A DNA stretch of 37,444 bases from Clostridia bacterium. GTDB taxonomy: Bacteria; Bacillota; Clostridia; Oscillospirales; CAG-272. Positions within the stretch are counted from its first letter, which is position 1; each line of letters opens with the position of its first letter. The stretch spans positions 1-37,444 of the forward strand of contig JAFTXE010000128.1 in NCBI GenBank assembly GCA_017461745.1. The letters run 5' to 3'. This document shows, piece by piece, positions 1-7,946 of this stretch. The notes beneath the pieces are model-generated. The model was given only the letters and a program-made list of their open reading frames with translations. It searched no databases and was not told the DNA's origin. Both the position numbers and the translations under genes were made by a program.

Positions 1-522
1 GGTATATGCTGTCGGGGTGCTTTTGCCGAGCCTAATGCGGAAAAAGTGTATTTCATCCTTGCCGATATGTCGCTTGGCTGCACCCCACAGGCATCCGTCT
101 GCGGTTAAAAGGTAAAGGGCGCACATCTTGATTTTGTTGTTGGTGTTCATACCTTTGATGGCATTCTCAAAGACCGATCTGTGTTTCTCGTTTTTGAATT
201 GCATAGGCTTTCTTTCACACTCCTTGATGTATCCGTTAATTCGGATGATAAATTCGGGGTTGGTTACCGCCGTGAAGGTTTCCATCAGCACTCTCGGCTG
301 TGGGATTTGTCCTTCGTGGATTCGTTGCTCCACACAGGGCGTTTTTTCGCCCGACACGCGCCTTTTCTTCTTTCTGTCGGCACATTCCTTGCATCCGCAC
401 CTTTCGGCGTTGTACTCGCTTTTTTCGCTCACAAAAACGCCGTGTCCTCTCGGACGGAAGTGGGGTGTTTTCTGCATCATCTTTTCGATCTCTCTATCGT
501 GAGGGTTATCTGCAAAAATCAT
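1..522 (-). CDS. Hypothetical protein, partial (C-terminus beyond the window edge)
   Basis: An open frame of 174 codons runs from ATG (520-522) to the left edge without a stop, so the C-terminus is missing. An AAGGAG site lies 8 bases before the ATG. The N-terminal part is basic with a Cys cluster (C42, C44, C47 in RCGCKEC) that could bind a metal. The later part (KPMQFKNEKHRSVF, then YLLTADGCLW) resembles, from memory, small Firmicutes proteins of the DUF6075 type found in mobile elements; this link is tentative. It lies downstream of the ADP-ribosyltransferase-like gene, with a terminator-like hairpin between them. I assign no function. Confidence 0.6.
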   Translation of the reverse strand, partial: MIFADNPHDREIEKMMQKTPHFRPRGHGVFVSEKSEYNAERCGCKECADRKKKRRVSGEKTPCVEQRIHEGQIPQPRVLMETFTAVTNPEFIIRINGYIKECERKPMQFKNEKHRSVFENAIKGMNTNNKIKMCALYLLTADGCLWGAAKRHIGKDEIHFFRIRLGKSTPTAYT

Positions 523-547
523 CTATTTTTCTCCTTATTCCTGAAAT

Positions 548-580
548 GAAAAAAGCCGAGGATATTTCTATCACTCGGCT
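548..580 (-). terminator. Terminator-like hairpin between the two accessory genes
   Basis: On the minus strand a 7-bp perfect stem (AGCCGAG at 554-560 with CTCGGCT at 574-580) is followed by a T run. It follows the gene at 593-1330 and ends about 25 bases before the start codon of the next gene, so it could act as a terminator or an attenuator. Confidence 0.75.
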
Positions 581-592
581 CGACGGTTATTA

Positions 593-1330
593 TTACATTG
601 TTTGATTTAGCCCCTGTACGGGTTCTTCGGATATTCTTATATCCATTAAAAATTTGGGATCGACGATTACCTCCGATTCGTTTCGTCCGTTAAATAAAGC
701 GAGGATATGTTGCTTATCTATCTCCGCTTCGTATACCGTTCCGTCCTCGTTAAATCGGTGAGCAAACCATTCGGCTTTCTCTCTATCAAGTGTCCACGAT
801 AACGCCTTAATATTTTTTGCGTTATGCGAGGTCACTCCACGGTAAACCGTGACGGTATCGTCCAATTCTTCGTACTGCCGTAACTCGTCCTCGAGCATAA
901 GCTCGTGAGGATCGGCTTGTTTGAACATTGATATTAACTTGCTTTTGCTCACGTTGGTATCGCAGTTCGGGTTTTCCGATCTGATCCACGCATCGGCAAG
1001 GATTTTTGAAAAATCCGCTTTCGATAAATATGGAGAAGCGTATTTGAGGAAGGTCAAGCTGTAGGGCTTGTTCGTCATCATATAAATCTCGTAGGCGTTG
1101 TCGGTGCTGTTTATCTGTTTTCTCATAAAGCTCTGCCACGCCTGCAGATTTTCTTCGCTCTCGGTTATGTCTATGAGTTGCATCACTCCGTCCTTGGTTG
1201 TTGCTACAAAGCCGGACGAGGTGAACGGATGCTGTACCACCATCGGGGAGTACGGTGTCTTATATACCTCCGTCATCAACAGGGCACGAGCTACCGATTT
1301 CACTTGCTCTATATCTGTTGTAGGCTTCAT
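593..1330 (-). CDS. Probable ADP-ribosyltransferase-fold protein, accessory
   Basis: A 245-aa protein starting at ATG 1328-1330 with AAGGAG six bases upstream. The N-terminal ~150 residues are unrecognised. The C-terminal ~85 residues carry the motif order of R-S-E type ADP-ribosyltransferases: an arginine in VYRG (R164), SWT (178-180) at the usual STS position, and NESEVIVDP, where E218/E220 would form the E-x-E pair. Phage Alt-like proteins and arginine-modifying bacterial toxins share this layout. No signal peptide is seen, so it probably acts in the cytoplasm or is delivered by a machine outside the window. The target is unknown. Its position past a tRNA 3' end, beside another orphan gene, suggests mobile-element cargo. 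The fold call is by motif only. Confidence 0.65.
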   Translation of the reverse strand: MKPTTDIEQVKSVARALLMTEVYKTPYSPMVVQHPFTSSGFVATTKDGVMQLIDITESEENLQAWQSFMRKQINSTDNAYEIYMMTNKPYSLTFLKYASPYLSKADFSKILADAWIRSENPNCDTNVSKSKLISMFKQADPHELMLEDELRQYEELDDTVTVYRGVTSHNAKNIKALSWTLDREKAEWFAHRFNEDGTVYEAEIDKQHILALFNGRNESEVIVDPKFLMDIRISEEPVQGLNQTM

Positions 1331-1351
1331 TGTATCTCCTTATTTTTGGCA

Positions 1352-1385
1352 TAAAAAAAGCACAGAGCTTTTCTTTCTCTGTGCT
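1352..1385 (-). terminator. Terminator-like hairpin just upstream of the ADP-ribosyltransferase-like gene
   Basis: A 9-bp perfect stem (AGCACAGAG at 1359-1367 with CTCTGTGCT at 1377-1385) is followed on the minus strand by seven T. The T run ends 22 bases before the next start codon, leaving no room for a promoter after it. This looks like an attenuator in the leader of that gene. Confidence 0.7.
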
Positions 1386-1495
1386 GTGTGTGGTGGGCGG
1401 TTTTTGTTCTCACGGGAGTTCAAATCCTTTCAGTATTGGAAAATACCCATTTTTCATCTACAAAATCGAACTAAAAAATTTCGCCCGAAAAAAGC

Positions 1496-1524
1496 AAAAA
1501 AGCCTTGAAAAATCAAGGCTTTTT
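1496..1524 (-). terminator. Bidirectional intrinsic terminator after tRNA-Arg
   Basis: A stem AGCCTTGA/TCAAGGCT with an AAAA loop is flanked by an A run and a T run, so it can end transcription in both directions. It lies 30 bases past the tRNA 3' end. A second 7-bp hairpin (1527-1533 with 1541-1547) lies between it and the tRNA. Confidence 0.8.
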
Positions 1525-1553
1525 GCGGCGATATCTTTTTTATCGCCCTTTTA

Positions 1554-1630
1554 TGGCCTACCCGACAGGATTCGAACCTGCGACCTCAAGAGTCGGAGTC
1601 TTGCGCGCTATCCAGCTGTGCCACGGGTAG
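1554..1630 (-). tRNA. tRNA-Arg, anticodon CCG
   Basis: A complete cloverleaf can be drawn on the minus strand. The acceptor pairs CTACCCG with CGGGTAG. The D-arm contains AGCTGGATA. The anticodon stem CAAGA/TCTTG encloses the loop CTCCGAC, giving anticodon CCG, which reads CGG (Arg). The T-arm is GCAGG-TTCGAAT-CCTGT. The discriminator is G, and CCA is encoded in the DNA. The gene lies 50 bases after the stop of the giant surface-protein gene with no recognisable promoter between. Its 3' end faces the accessory genes. Confidence 0.95.
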
Positions 1631-1641
1631 ATATTTTTTTT

Positions 1642-1678
1642 AGGCTGCCGCAAGCTTGCGCTTGCGACAGCCTTTTTG
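1642..1678 (+). terminator. Strong hairpin whose T run faces the plus strand
   Basis: The stem AGGCTG-C-CGCAAGC (1642-1655) pairs with GCTTGCG-A-CAGCCT (1660-1673) over 13 bp with one mismatch and a TTGC loop. It is followed by TTTTT on the plus strand. On the minus strand, where the neighbouring genes lie, it is flanked by A runs and so is not a standard terminator for the surface-protein gene. Confidence 0.6.
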
Positions 1679-1680
1679 TG

Positions 1681-4600
1681 TTATTCAGATACTATCTGAG
1701 TTGCCGTACCGCCTGTGAGGGTAATCATCTTTACTGCCTGGAGCGAGAATGCGTGTGCTTCTACGTTCAGAGGCTTATCAACGTTACCGCTTCCGAGCAC
1801 CTTAAGCTTGGTGGTCTTAGCGGGTATCAGCTTCTTAGCCTTAAGAGCTTCAATGTTTACTGTCTCGCCTGCCTCGAACTTGGAGTTGATGGTCGAGAGG
1901 TTGATTATAGCCTTCTGACCGGCAACAACTGCCGCCTTCTTGGTTACGACCAGCTTCATTGCGTCGCTGTCACTCATCATCGAGTCAGCTTCTTCAGCAG
2001 ATACGTGATCAACCGTATGCAGCTCTTCTTCAACCTCAACCTCGGGTTCTTCCTCGACCTCAGGCTCTGCTTCGGGCTCTGCCTCGGGCTCGGGCGTGGG
2101 TTCGGGATCGGGAGTAGGCTCAGGCTCGTTGTCCTTGCGGCTCTTGTTGATGTAAACAACAATACCTGCGGCTACGAGAATGAGTATGAGCAACAGACCT
2201 ATCCAGAGGAAGTACTTTCCTGTGGTATCGAAGAACGAGGGTTCAGCGGTATCGGTATCTGTGTCGGTATCCGTTCCGTCGGGAGCGGTGGTATCATCGG
2301 GCTCTGTTGAGCTACCGGGTTCATTGGGGTCGGTAGGCTCGTCGGGCTCATCGGGAGGAGTTACGGGAGTTTTGCTTTCCCATGTTGCCCAAACCTCGAT
2401 GTCGCCTGCCTTTGTAAAGTCAAGCGTTGCAATGCTCCAGCCCTTGAAAGTGTAACCCTCACGGTTAGGATTATTTGCGGGATGGCTGGGATAAGTGCTA
2501 CTGTTGGCGAATTCCCAAGCCTTTTCTTGGATAAGTTCAGTCTTGGAGTCGTCCATATACCACTTTACGCTGTATGTGTTCGCGGTGTATTTGGCATTAA
2601 TTTTAATGTCCATATCACCCTTCTGGTATGCTCTATCCCATGCGCCCGTGTAACCCGTCTTATCGGGAACTGCGGGAGCGTCGATAGACTCAGCTCCGTA
2701 GGTGAACTCAACGGTCTTGTAAAGCTCGCCGTCAACGTAGAACTCAGCCTTATACTTGTTAGCCGTGTAGGTTACGGTCTGAGTATCGGCAGCTGCTTCC
2801 TCGAATTTTGCGAGGCTTGCAGTGTGTCCCGTCTTTGTGAAGTGCTCTGCAACGTCAGCGTTGATAGCGGCAAGCATTTCAGCGTAGTTTGCGTAATCGC
2901 TGTAGCTGTAATCCTTAACCAAGGCTGCCGTCGTACCTCCTGCTACGTCGTTAACCGTCAGTGAGAGAGTAGCGAGCTTATAGGTTACGGTGATATTCTG
3001 CGCTACGTCGCTATCAGCGTCTGCGGAATAACCGTTTACTATAATAAGGTAGTTATCGGGGTTGGAAACCTTACCGACAAGGTAGGTGTCCTTAATGAGC
3101 TTCTGAATTTCTTCAAGTGTAGCGCCGTAAGGAACGCTCAGCGTATCCGTGTCGCCCGTAGTGGAGAGAAGGCTGATGGCGCTCTCTGTCTTATATGCGG
3201 GCTTTGCGTCCTCGGGAGTGGAATCAAAGGTTACGTTAAGAGTAATCTTCTTTACGTCGTAAAGTACGGTTACTGTCTGTTCGTTGGTATATGTCGCGTC
3301 GGTAGCGAACTGAACGTAGCCGTTGATGGTTACGATCTTATTAGCTGATGCTGTAAGTGTCTTTGCAAAAGCAAGAATCTCACTTTCTTCAGCACCGTAA
3401 GCGAACTCAACCTTTTCAGCCTTAACGGTTTCGCCGTCCTTTACGTATTCAAGAACGTTTCCGTCCTCATCAACGAAGGTTACGTAGGTGTATTCGTAAG
3501 CGTCTGTGGTAACCATCTTAACGGTGGTAACCTTCTGCTCTCCGAGAGTGTAGTCCTCCCAAGAGTAAATGTACTCGTAGGGGTTGTAGTTTTCGATGTA
3601 CTGAGTGTACTCGTCAGATTTGAGATCGGGCTCAGTAACTGTGGTATCGCCGATATTGTAGAATTCTCTGTAAACAACCGTATCGCCGATTACGAATTCA
3701 ACGTAGTAGCGGAGGGAGGAGTTGAGAACGCAGTCCTCAGCGGGCATTTCGGTAACTGCTTCCGCGTTGTCGTCAACAACGGTCATTCCGTTTGCGTCCT
3801 TGAGAACGTCAAGGGAAATTCCTGCGGGGAGGTAAGTAATGAATTCATCGCCGTACTCGTCGATAACCGTCAGCTGATAGAGACCGTCTACGACGACAGT
3901 TGCGTCAAGGCTTGCGGATATCTCGGTGGAGGTAAAGAGAACTACTACCTCTTCGGGAATAGCGATGTACTTGCTTACGATCTTGTTCAGCGCCTCGATG
4001 AAATCAAAGGAGAGAGCCGCGGAGAAGGAGAACTGTCCATTTCCGTCGTAAAGCTTCTGAATGGGAAGAGAAGCGTCAAAGCTTGACGTTACTTTATCGG
4101 CAAGAGCGAGAGCCTTGTCAACTACCTTGTCGTAATTTTCCTTGGTAGCGAACTTGTCAAGAAGCTCGTCAACCTTAGCCTGAGCCTTGGCAACGACGTC
4201 CTTGTCGCCGAATCTCTCGTTTATCTTATCATAAGCCTTAGCTTTGATATCGTCGAGCTTTTCGTAAATTGCATCGTAAAGCTCGTCATTGGTGAGTATG
4301 CCCTCAAGAGTGTCCTTAAGCTCTCCAACAGTCTTGCTGGGAAGAAGTACGAGAGCGTCCTTGACGGTCTGAGGAACCTTCTCATGAGTGAGAGCGGTTT
4401 CGTAAATAGAGGAAACTACCTCGGGGAGAGCGACGTAAACATCTATATTGAGGTTTTCGTCAACGTCGAGCTTGAAGTTATCGGAGAAATCAGATATAAG
4501 CTCAAGAAGCTCTGCGGGATCTCCGTTGAAGCTTGCGTTGAAGCCGTATTCGTAGGTCTTGCCCTGAACGTCGAGCGTTATAAGCGTCTCAAAAACGGTG

Positions 4601-7095
4601 CCGTCAACGCCAATGTTGAGGAGATCCTCAACGTCGGGAATGAGGTCTACGATAGCCACGAGAATAGCGGTAACGTCAAATTGCGCTCCGTTGAATATCT
4701 TTGTGCCGTTGAGGTAGATACCGTCAACCTTGGTCATCAGCAATCTGTAAGCAGTCTGAAGAACTTCCTTAACAGCCGCCTTTACTTCGGGAGCCTTGGT
4801 CTTAGCGTAGTCAATGACGTCGCTGAGAATAGCTTTTACGTCAATTGCCTCAAGTATACCGCTTTCCTGAATGAAAGCTTTGATATTGTCAGTGCCAATA
4901 GCCTCGAATATCGCCTTTAACTCGTCATTCGAGTACATCTTTGCAAGCTCGGCAGGACCGCCTGCTTCTGCTATTACGTCCTTGATATCAACATAGTTGA
5001 TAAGATTGTTTACACCTACTGCGGTTACGATGGAGTCAACCGAGAAGAATCTCGTTACGTTATTAACGCCTATAACGTCAACGAGCAATACTTTAATATC
5101 AACGTAATCGTTGATGATTGCATCATATCCTCCGAATGCAGCGTCGATAAGGGCGGAATCCGTAAGAGGATCGAACGTAGTCATGAATATGGAAACGCAA
5201 GTGTCGTCGCTGAATACTCCGCTGTTGGTGACGATGGTCTTAAGCGTGGTATTATCCAACTCGGCAATGATTGCGGAAGGATCAATAACTGCCATTACCG
5301 CATTAAATGTATTGGCGTCGTTGAGGTAACCCTTTATTGTTGCAATACTGTCGTTGTTGTTGATAGCTCCTGCTATAACAGAGAAGTGATTTTCCAACAG
5401 AGCAACGAGCTGTGTCTTGTCAAGATTAAGAATCTCGCCAGCAATCAAATTCTTAACTTCGGAGATTGCTATAAGCTGATTACGAAGTGCAGGGGTTGTT
5501 TTTACATGGTTTACAAGTCTTGCTTTTAAATTCTCGTTAGCAAGCAGCGTATTGACATTTACTACTGTTTTGTTGATAACGCCATAGGTAAACAGGTCGT
5601 TAACCGTTATGCTGAGAATGTTAAGCTGATACTGTGTGGGTGTGTTAAAAGTTGTAATCTTTTGGAAATCTTCAAAGAACGCAGATACAGAAAAATTCTC
5701 TGCGTAGTATGTGTATAGATTGCTTATAACTGCGTTTTGGCTGAGAGTACCGGCTGCGGTCAAATCAATCCAAATCAAGTCGTCTGTAATGTTATCAAAT
5801 GAATCTTTGAATGTATTTTGATCAACACCATTATTAACTGATACTAAGCCGTTGTTTATGAGACTTTCGGGAGCAAGATTTTTAGCAATTGCCAAATCTG
5901 CAATATTGGACGTGTTAATAGCGCCTGTCATTTCCGTGATATCAGTGTAACCGATAATGTTGTTATCGCTCAGATATTCGGGTGTGAATATTGAGGTAAC
6001 GGCATTTATACCAACAAGATTTTCGATAAAGTCATCGTCGGTTAACAAGGAGTCAAACAAGCCGCCGTTCATTATGTCTGAAACGAAAGCGTTGTTAGCC
6101 ATGAGCTCATCAAGAACATCGCCGTTAATAAGTCCCTTGATTTGAGCATCTGTAAATGCCTCAATAACATCAAATCCGATAGCACCGTTTTCGATAAGGT
6201 CGGATATGAGCTCTGCCGACAAAATGTCAGCAGTAACACCCGTCATAAGCTTTGCCTCAACGGTATCGTTAGCTATGAACGCATCGAGCTTTGTCTTGTG
6301 CGCGGAGTCCATAACTACGTTGATAACGCTGTCTATAACGCCGGGCTTGTTGAGAATTTCCTCAAAGTCAAGCTGAGAAACTACTTTGTCTTGCAGGTTC
6401 TGCTTGATCTGAGGATCTGCTAGGATATTGGTAACAACCTCGTCGGTAACGAGAGCAATGAGTTTGCCCTTGATAACGGGGTCGGTGGTTATGTCGTCAA
6501 CCAAAGTAGTCTCGTTGAGAATTTTGGAGATAAACGCATCATCAACGATTGCGTTGATTACATCCTCCTTGAACATAAGGTCAACAACCTCGTCGGTAAG
6601 AAGCTTCTTAAGAGCATCTTCCTCAACGGCGTTGATAATGTCGTCCATAGGAATGAGGTTCATCAATTCCTGCGTGTCGATAAGCTTGCTGAGCAAATCG
6701 AGATCAAGGAATTCGGAAACCAGAGCCTCGGGCATATCGTTAACGATTGCCTTTAATTCGTCGAGAGTTACGTAGTTGGAAGCGAGCTCCATAAGGTCGT
6801 CGATGGTGACGTTCTTACCAAGCTCCAAGGTTTCCAAAACGTCCTCGGGAATGAGAGCTTTGAGCTCCTCCTTGGATAACTTTTTATCCTTCAGAATGTC
6901 ATAAACAACATCGGGATTGATTTTGAAGCTTACGACTCCGTCCTCGTAGGTCAATGACCAGCAAAGATCGTCGTACGTAGCATCTTCGGGAACGGTCACG
7001 CCAAGTGCTGCCGTAGGTAGACAAACACCCAAGAGCATGACCAGCGTCATTAGCAAGGCTAAAAAGCCCTTTGCCTTTGTTCTGAGTTTTTTCAT
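1681..7095 (-). CDS. Giant membrane-anchored surface protein with a uL15-like cytoplasmic tail
   Basis: An 1804-aa protein. I prefer ATG 7093-7095, because AGGTGG lies 8 bases upstream and the GTG four codons earlier overlaps that site. Order: signal peptide (1 to ~32); a helical, Asp/Leu/Ile-rich region built of short degenerate repeats (~60-780); mixed domains (~785-1080); beta-rich modules (~1125-1440); an InlB/Listeria-Bacteroides-type repeat (~1445-1570, with EGYTFKGW); a Pro/Asp/Thr spacer (~1573-1622); one membrane span (1628-1649) followed by NKSRK; a Glu/Pro-rich stretch (~1655-1690); and a tail at 1729-1802 that aligns with the C-terminal domain of uL15. Signal peptide plus one span puts the tail in the cytoplasm. 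There is no LPXTG motif. The role is unknown; adhesion or cell-envelope scaffolding is a guess. Confidence 0.9.
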   Translation of the reverse strand: MKKLRTKAKGFLALLMTLVMLLGVCLPTAALGVTVPEDATYDDLCWSLTYEDGVVSFKINPDVVYDILKDKKLSKEELKALIPEDVLETLELGKNVTIDDLMELASNYVTLDELKAIVNDMPEALVSEFLDLDLLSKLIDTQELMNLIPMDDIINAVEEDALKKLLTDEVVDLMFKEDVINAIVDDAFISKILNETTLVDDITTDPVIKGKLIALVTDEVVTNILADPQIKQNLQDKVVSQLDFEEILNKPGVIDSVINVVMDSAHKTKLDAFIANDTVEAKLMTGVTADILSAELISDLIENGAIGFDVIEAFTDAQIKGLINGDVLDELMANNAFVSDIMNGGLFDSLLTDDDFIENLVGINAVTSIFTPEYLSDNNIIGYTDITEMTGAINTSNIADLAIAKNLAPESLINNGLVSVNNGVDQNTFKDSFDNITDDLIWIDLTAAGTLSQNAVISNLYTYYAENFSVSAFFEDFQKITTFNTPTQYQLNILSITVNDLFTYGVINKTVVNVNTLLANENLKARLVNHVKTTPALRNQLIAISEVKNLIAGEILNLDKTQLVALLENHFSVIAGAINNNDSIATIKGYLNDANTFNAVMAVIDPSAIIAELDNTTLKTIVTNSGVFSDDTCVSIFMTTFDPLTDSALIDAAFGGYDAIINDYVDIKVLLVDVIGVNNVTRFFSVDSIVTAVGVNNLINYVDIKDVIAEAGGPAELAKMYSNDELKAIFEAIGTDNIKAFIQESGILEAIDVKAILSDVIDYAKTKAPEVKAAVKEVLQTAYRLLMTKVDGIYLNGTKIFNGAQFDVTAILVAIVDLIPDVEDLLNIGVDGTVFETLITLDVQGKTYEYGFNASFNGDPAELLELISDFSDNFKLDVDENLNIDVYVALPEVVSSIYETALTHEKVPQTVKDALVLLPSKTVGELKDTLEGILTNDELYDAIYEKLDDIKAKAYDKINERFGDKDVVAKAQAKVDELLDKFATKENYDKVVDKALALADKVTSSFDASLPIQKLYDGNGQFSFSAALSFDFIEALNKIVSKYIAIPEEVVVLFTSTEISASLDATVVVDGLYQLTVIDEYGDEFITYLPAGISLDVLKDANGMTVVDDNAEAVTEMPAEDCVLNSSLRYYVEFVIGDTVVYREFYNIGDTTVTEPDLKSDEYTQYIENYNPYEYIYSWEDYTLGEQKVTTVKMVTTDAYEYTYVTFVDEDGNVLEYVKDGETVKAEKVEFAYGAEESEILAFAKTLTASANKIVTINGYVQFATDATYTNEQTVTVLYDVKKITLNVTFDSTPEDAKPAYKTESAISLLSTTGDTDTLSVPYGATLEEIQKLIKDTYLVGKVSNPDNYLIIVNGYSADADSDVAQNITVTYKLATLSLTVNDVAGGTTAALVKDYSYSDYANYAEMLAAINADVAEHFTKTGHTASLAKFEEAAADTQTVTYTANKYKAEFYVDGELYKTVEFTYGAESIDAPAVPDKTGYTGAWDRAYQKGDMDIKINAKYTANTYSVKWYMDDSKTELIQEKAWEFANSSTYPSHPANNPNREGYTFKGWSIATLDFTKAGDIEVWATWESKTPVTPPDEPDEPTDPNEPGSSTEPDDTTAPDGTDTDTDTDTAEPSFFDTTGKYFLWIGLLLILILVAAGIVVYINKSRKDNEPEPTPDPEPTPEPEAEPEAEPEVEEEPEVEVEEELHTVDHVSAEEADSMMSDSDAMKLVVTKKAAVVAGQKAIINLSTINSKFEAGETVNIEALKAKKLIPAKTTKLKVLGSGNVDKPLNVEAHAFSLQAVKMITLTGGTATQIVSE

Positions 7096-7150
7096 GTTCT
7101 TTACCACCTTTTATATTGTTCCGAATTGCACGGATACTTACTTATCCTAA

Positions 7151-7179
7151 ATTATACTATATTTTCCTCTCAAAGTCAA
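7151..7179 (-). promoter_or_regulatory. Sigma-A promoter for the surface-protein gene
   Basis: On the minus strand TTGACT (7174-7179) and TATAAT (7151-7156) are separated by 17 bases, close to consensus. It lies about 55 bases upstream of the ATG of the surface-protein gene. Confidence 0.9.
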
Positions 7180-7535
7180 GGTATTTTAATAAATATTTTG
7201 AAAGAAAACCATTATTTATCTCGGTAAAATATGATAATTTTGAGAAATTTGGGGCTGAAATTGCGCAATAATTTTATAATATGTCAGATGTAAAATATAA
7301 TATAGATAAGTGGTCGTATAAAAATACAACATAAATTTATATCTAAAAATTCATGTAAAATAAAGATATATTTATTAAATATAAAATAAATCATCACTAA
7401 TATTAAAAAATAAAATTGTGATGAAAAATTATAAACTCCACAAAAAATGTGTAAATTGTAAATATTTTGTATTTGCTTCTTCTGCCGAGCGATCCTTTTT
7501 TTGCATAAGCGTGCGATTAACACGGTTGCAAGCTT

Positions 7536-7714
7536 CCTCGCAATGACAGAGTGAGTGCGTATATTGCGGTAGGGGCGACCGTCGGTCTGTCTGGGTTCCA
7601 CCTTGAAAAATACCGTACTCCCAATTAAGCACAGCACTATATTTCAACGACCAATATTATTAGTTCCAAGTTCTTTGAAGGTGTCGGAAACTTTCTCGAA
7701 AGAAACTTTCTGAC
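7536..7714 (-). repeat. Dispersed composite repeat, copy A
   Basis: Read on the minus strand it contains, in order: a 32-base near-palindrome (7683-7714), the block GACACCTTCAAAGAACTTG, the block AGTGCTGTGCTT, AAGGTGGAA, and GTCATTGCGAGG (ending at 7536). The same blocks occur in the same order on the plus strand at 13522-13740. The parts between blocks have diverged in sequence and length. Confidence 0.8.
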
Positions 7715-7854
7715 GAAAAATCCTTTCCGCAAACTAACTCTCTGAAAAACCATAATTTTCAAGATTCCTATCGCAACATTTCTAAAGCATCGGCTGTTTG
7801 CGTACAAAATTATTAGTTCTTTTGATGAAAAAGTGATTTTTTTGTTAAATTAAC

Positions 7855-7883
7855 TTGACAAATACAGAGGGTTATGGTATGAT
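7855..7883 (+). promoter_or_regulatory. Sigma-A promoter of the liv operon
   Basis: TTGACA (7855-7860) and TATGAT (7878-7883) are spaced by 17 bases, about 63 bases before the livJ start codon. I see no clear operator or riboswitch between promoter and gene. Confidence 0.85.
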
Positions 7884-7946
7884 TATATATTATAGTAAGA
7901 AATTCGTCTTATTATAAAATTAAAATATTTTTATGAGGTATTGATC

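Larger units (their letters stand above)
7108..7946. other. 839-bp intergenic region, AT-rich, divergent promoters and a dispersed repeat
   Basis: This stretch separates the minus-strand surface-protein gene from the plus-strand liv operon. It holds the promoter of each (7151-7179 and 7855-7883) and one copy of a dispersed repeat (7536-7714). The part at about 7200-7470 is extremely AT-rich, and I see no gene in it. Short open frames here are repeat translations or AT-rich noise. Confidence 0.8.

Noticed and set aside
1418..1440. GGGAGTTCAAATCC resembling a tRNA T-loop
   Set aside because: The flanking bases do not pair into a T-stem, and no other tRNA parts surround it. It could be a worn attachment site, but this cannot be shown here.
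1330..2310. A 326-codon plus-strand open frame
   Set aside because: It runs antisense across the tRNA-Arg gene (producing the familiar spurious peptide DRIRTCDLKSRSLARYPAVP), two terminators and the 3' end of the surface-protein gene, with no ribosome binding site.
4755..6990. Repetitive stretch considered as a CRISPR or DNA-level repeat array
   Set aside because: The repetition is at the protein level (short helices), with no identical direct repeats and spacers in the DNA. I see no CRISPR array in the window.
7429..7647. Minus-strand frames encoding CHCEEACNRV-type peptides
   Set aside because: These are translations of the dispersed repeat (CATTGCGAGG block), a common source of false genes.
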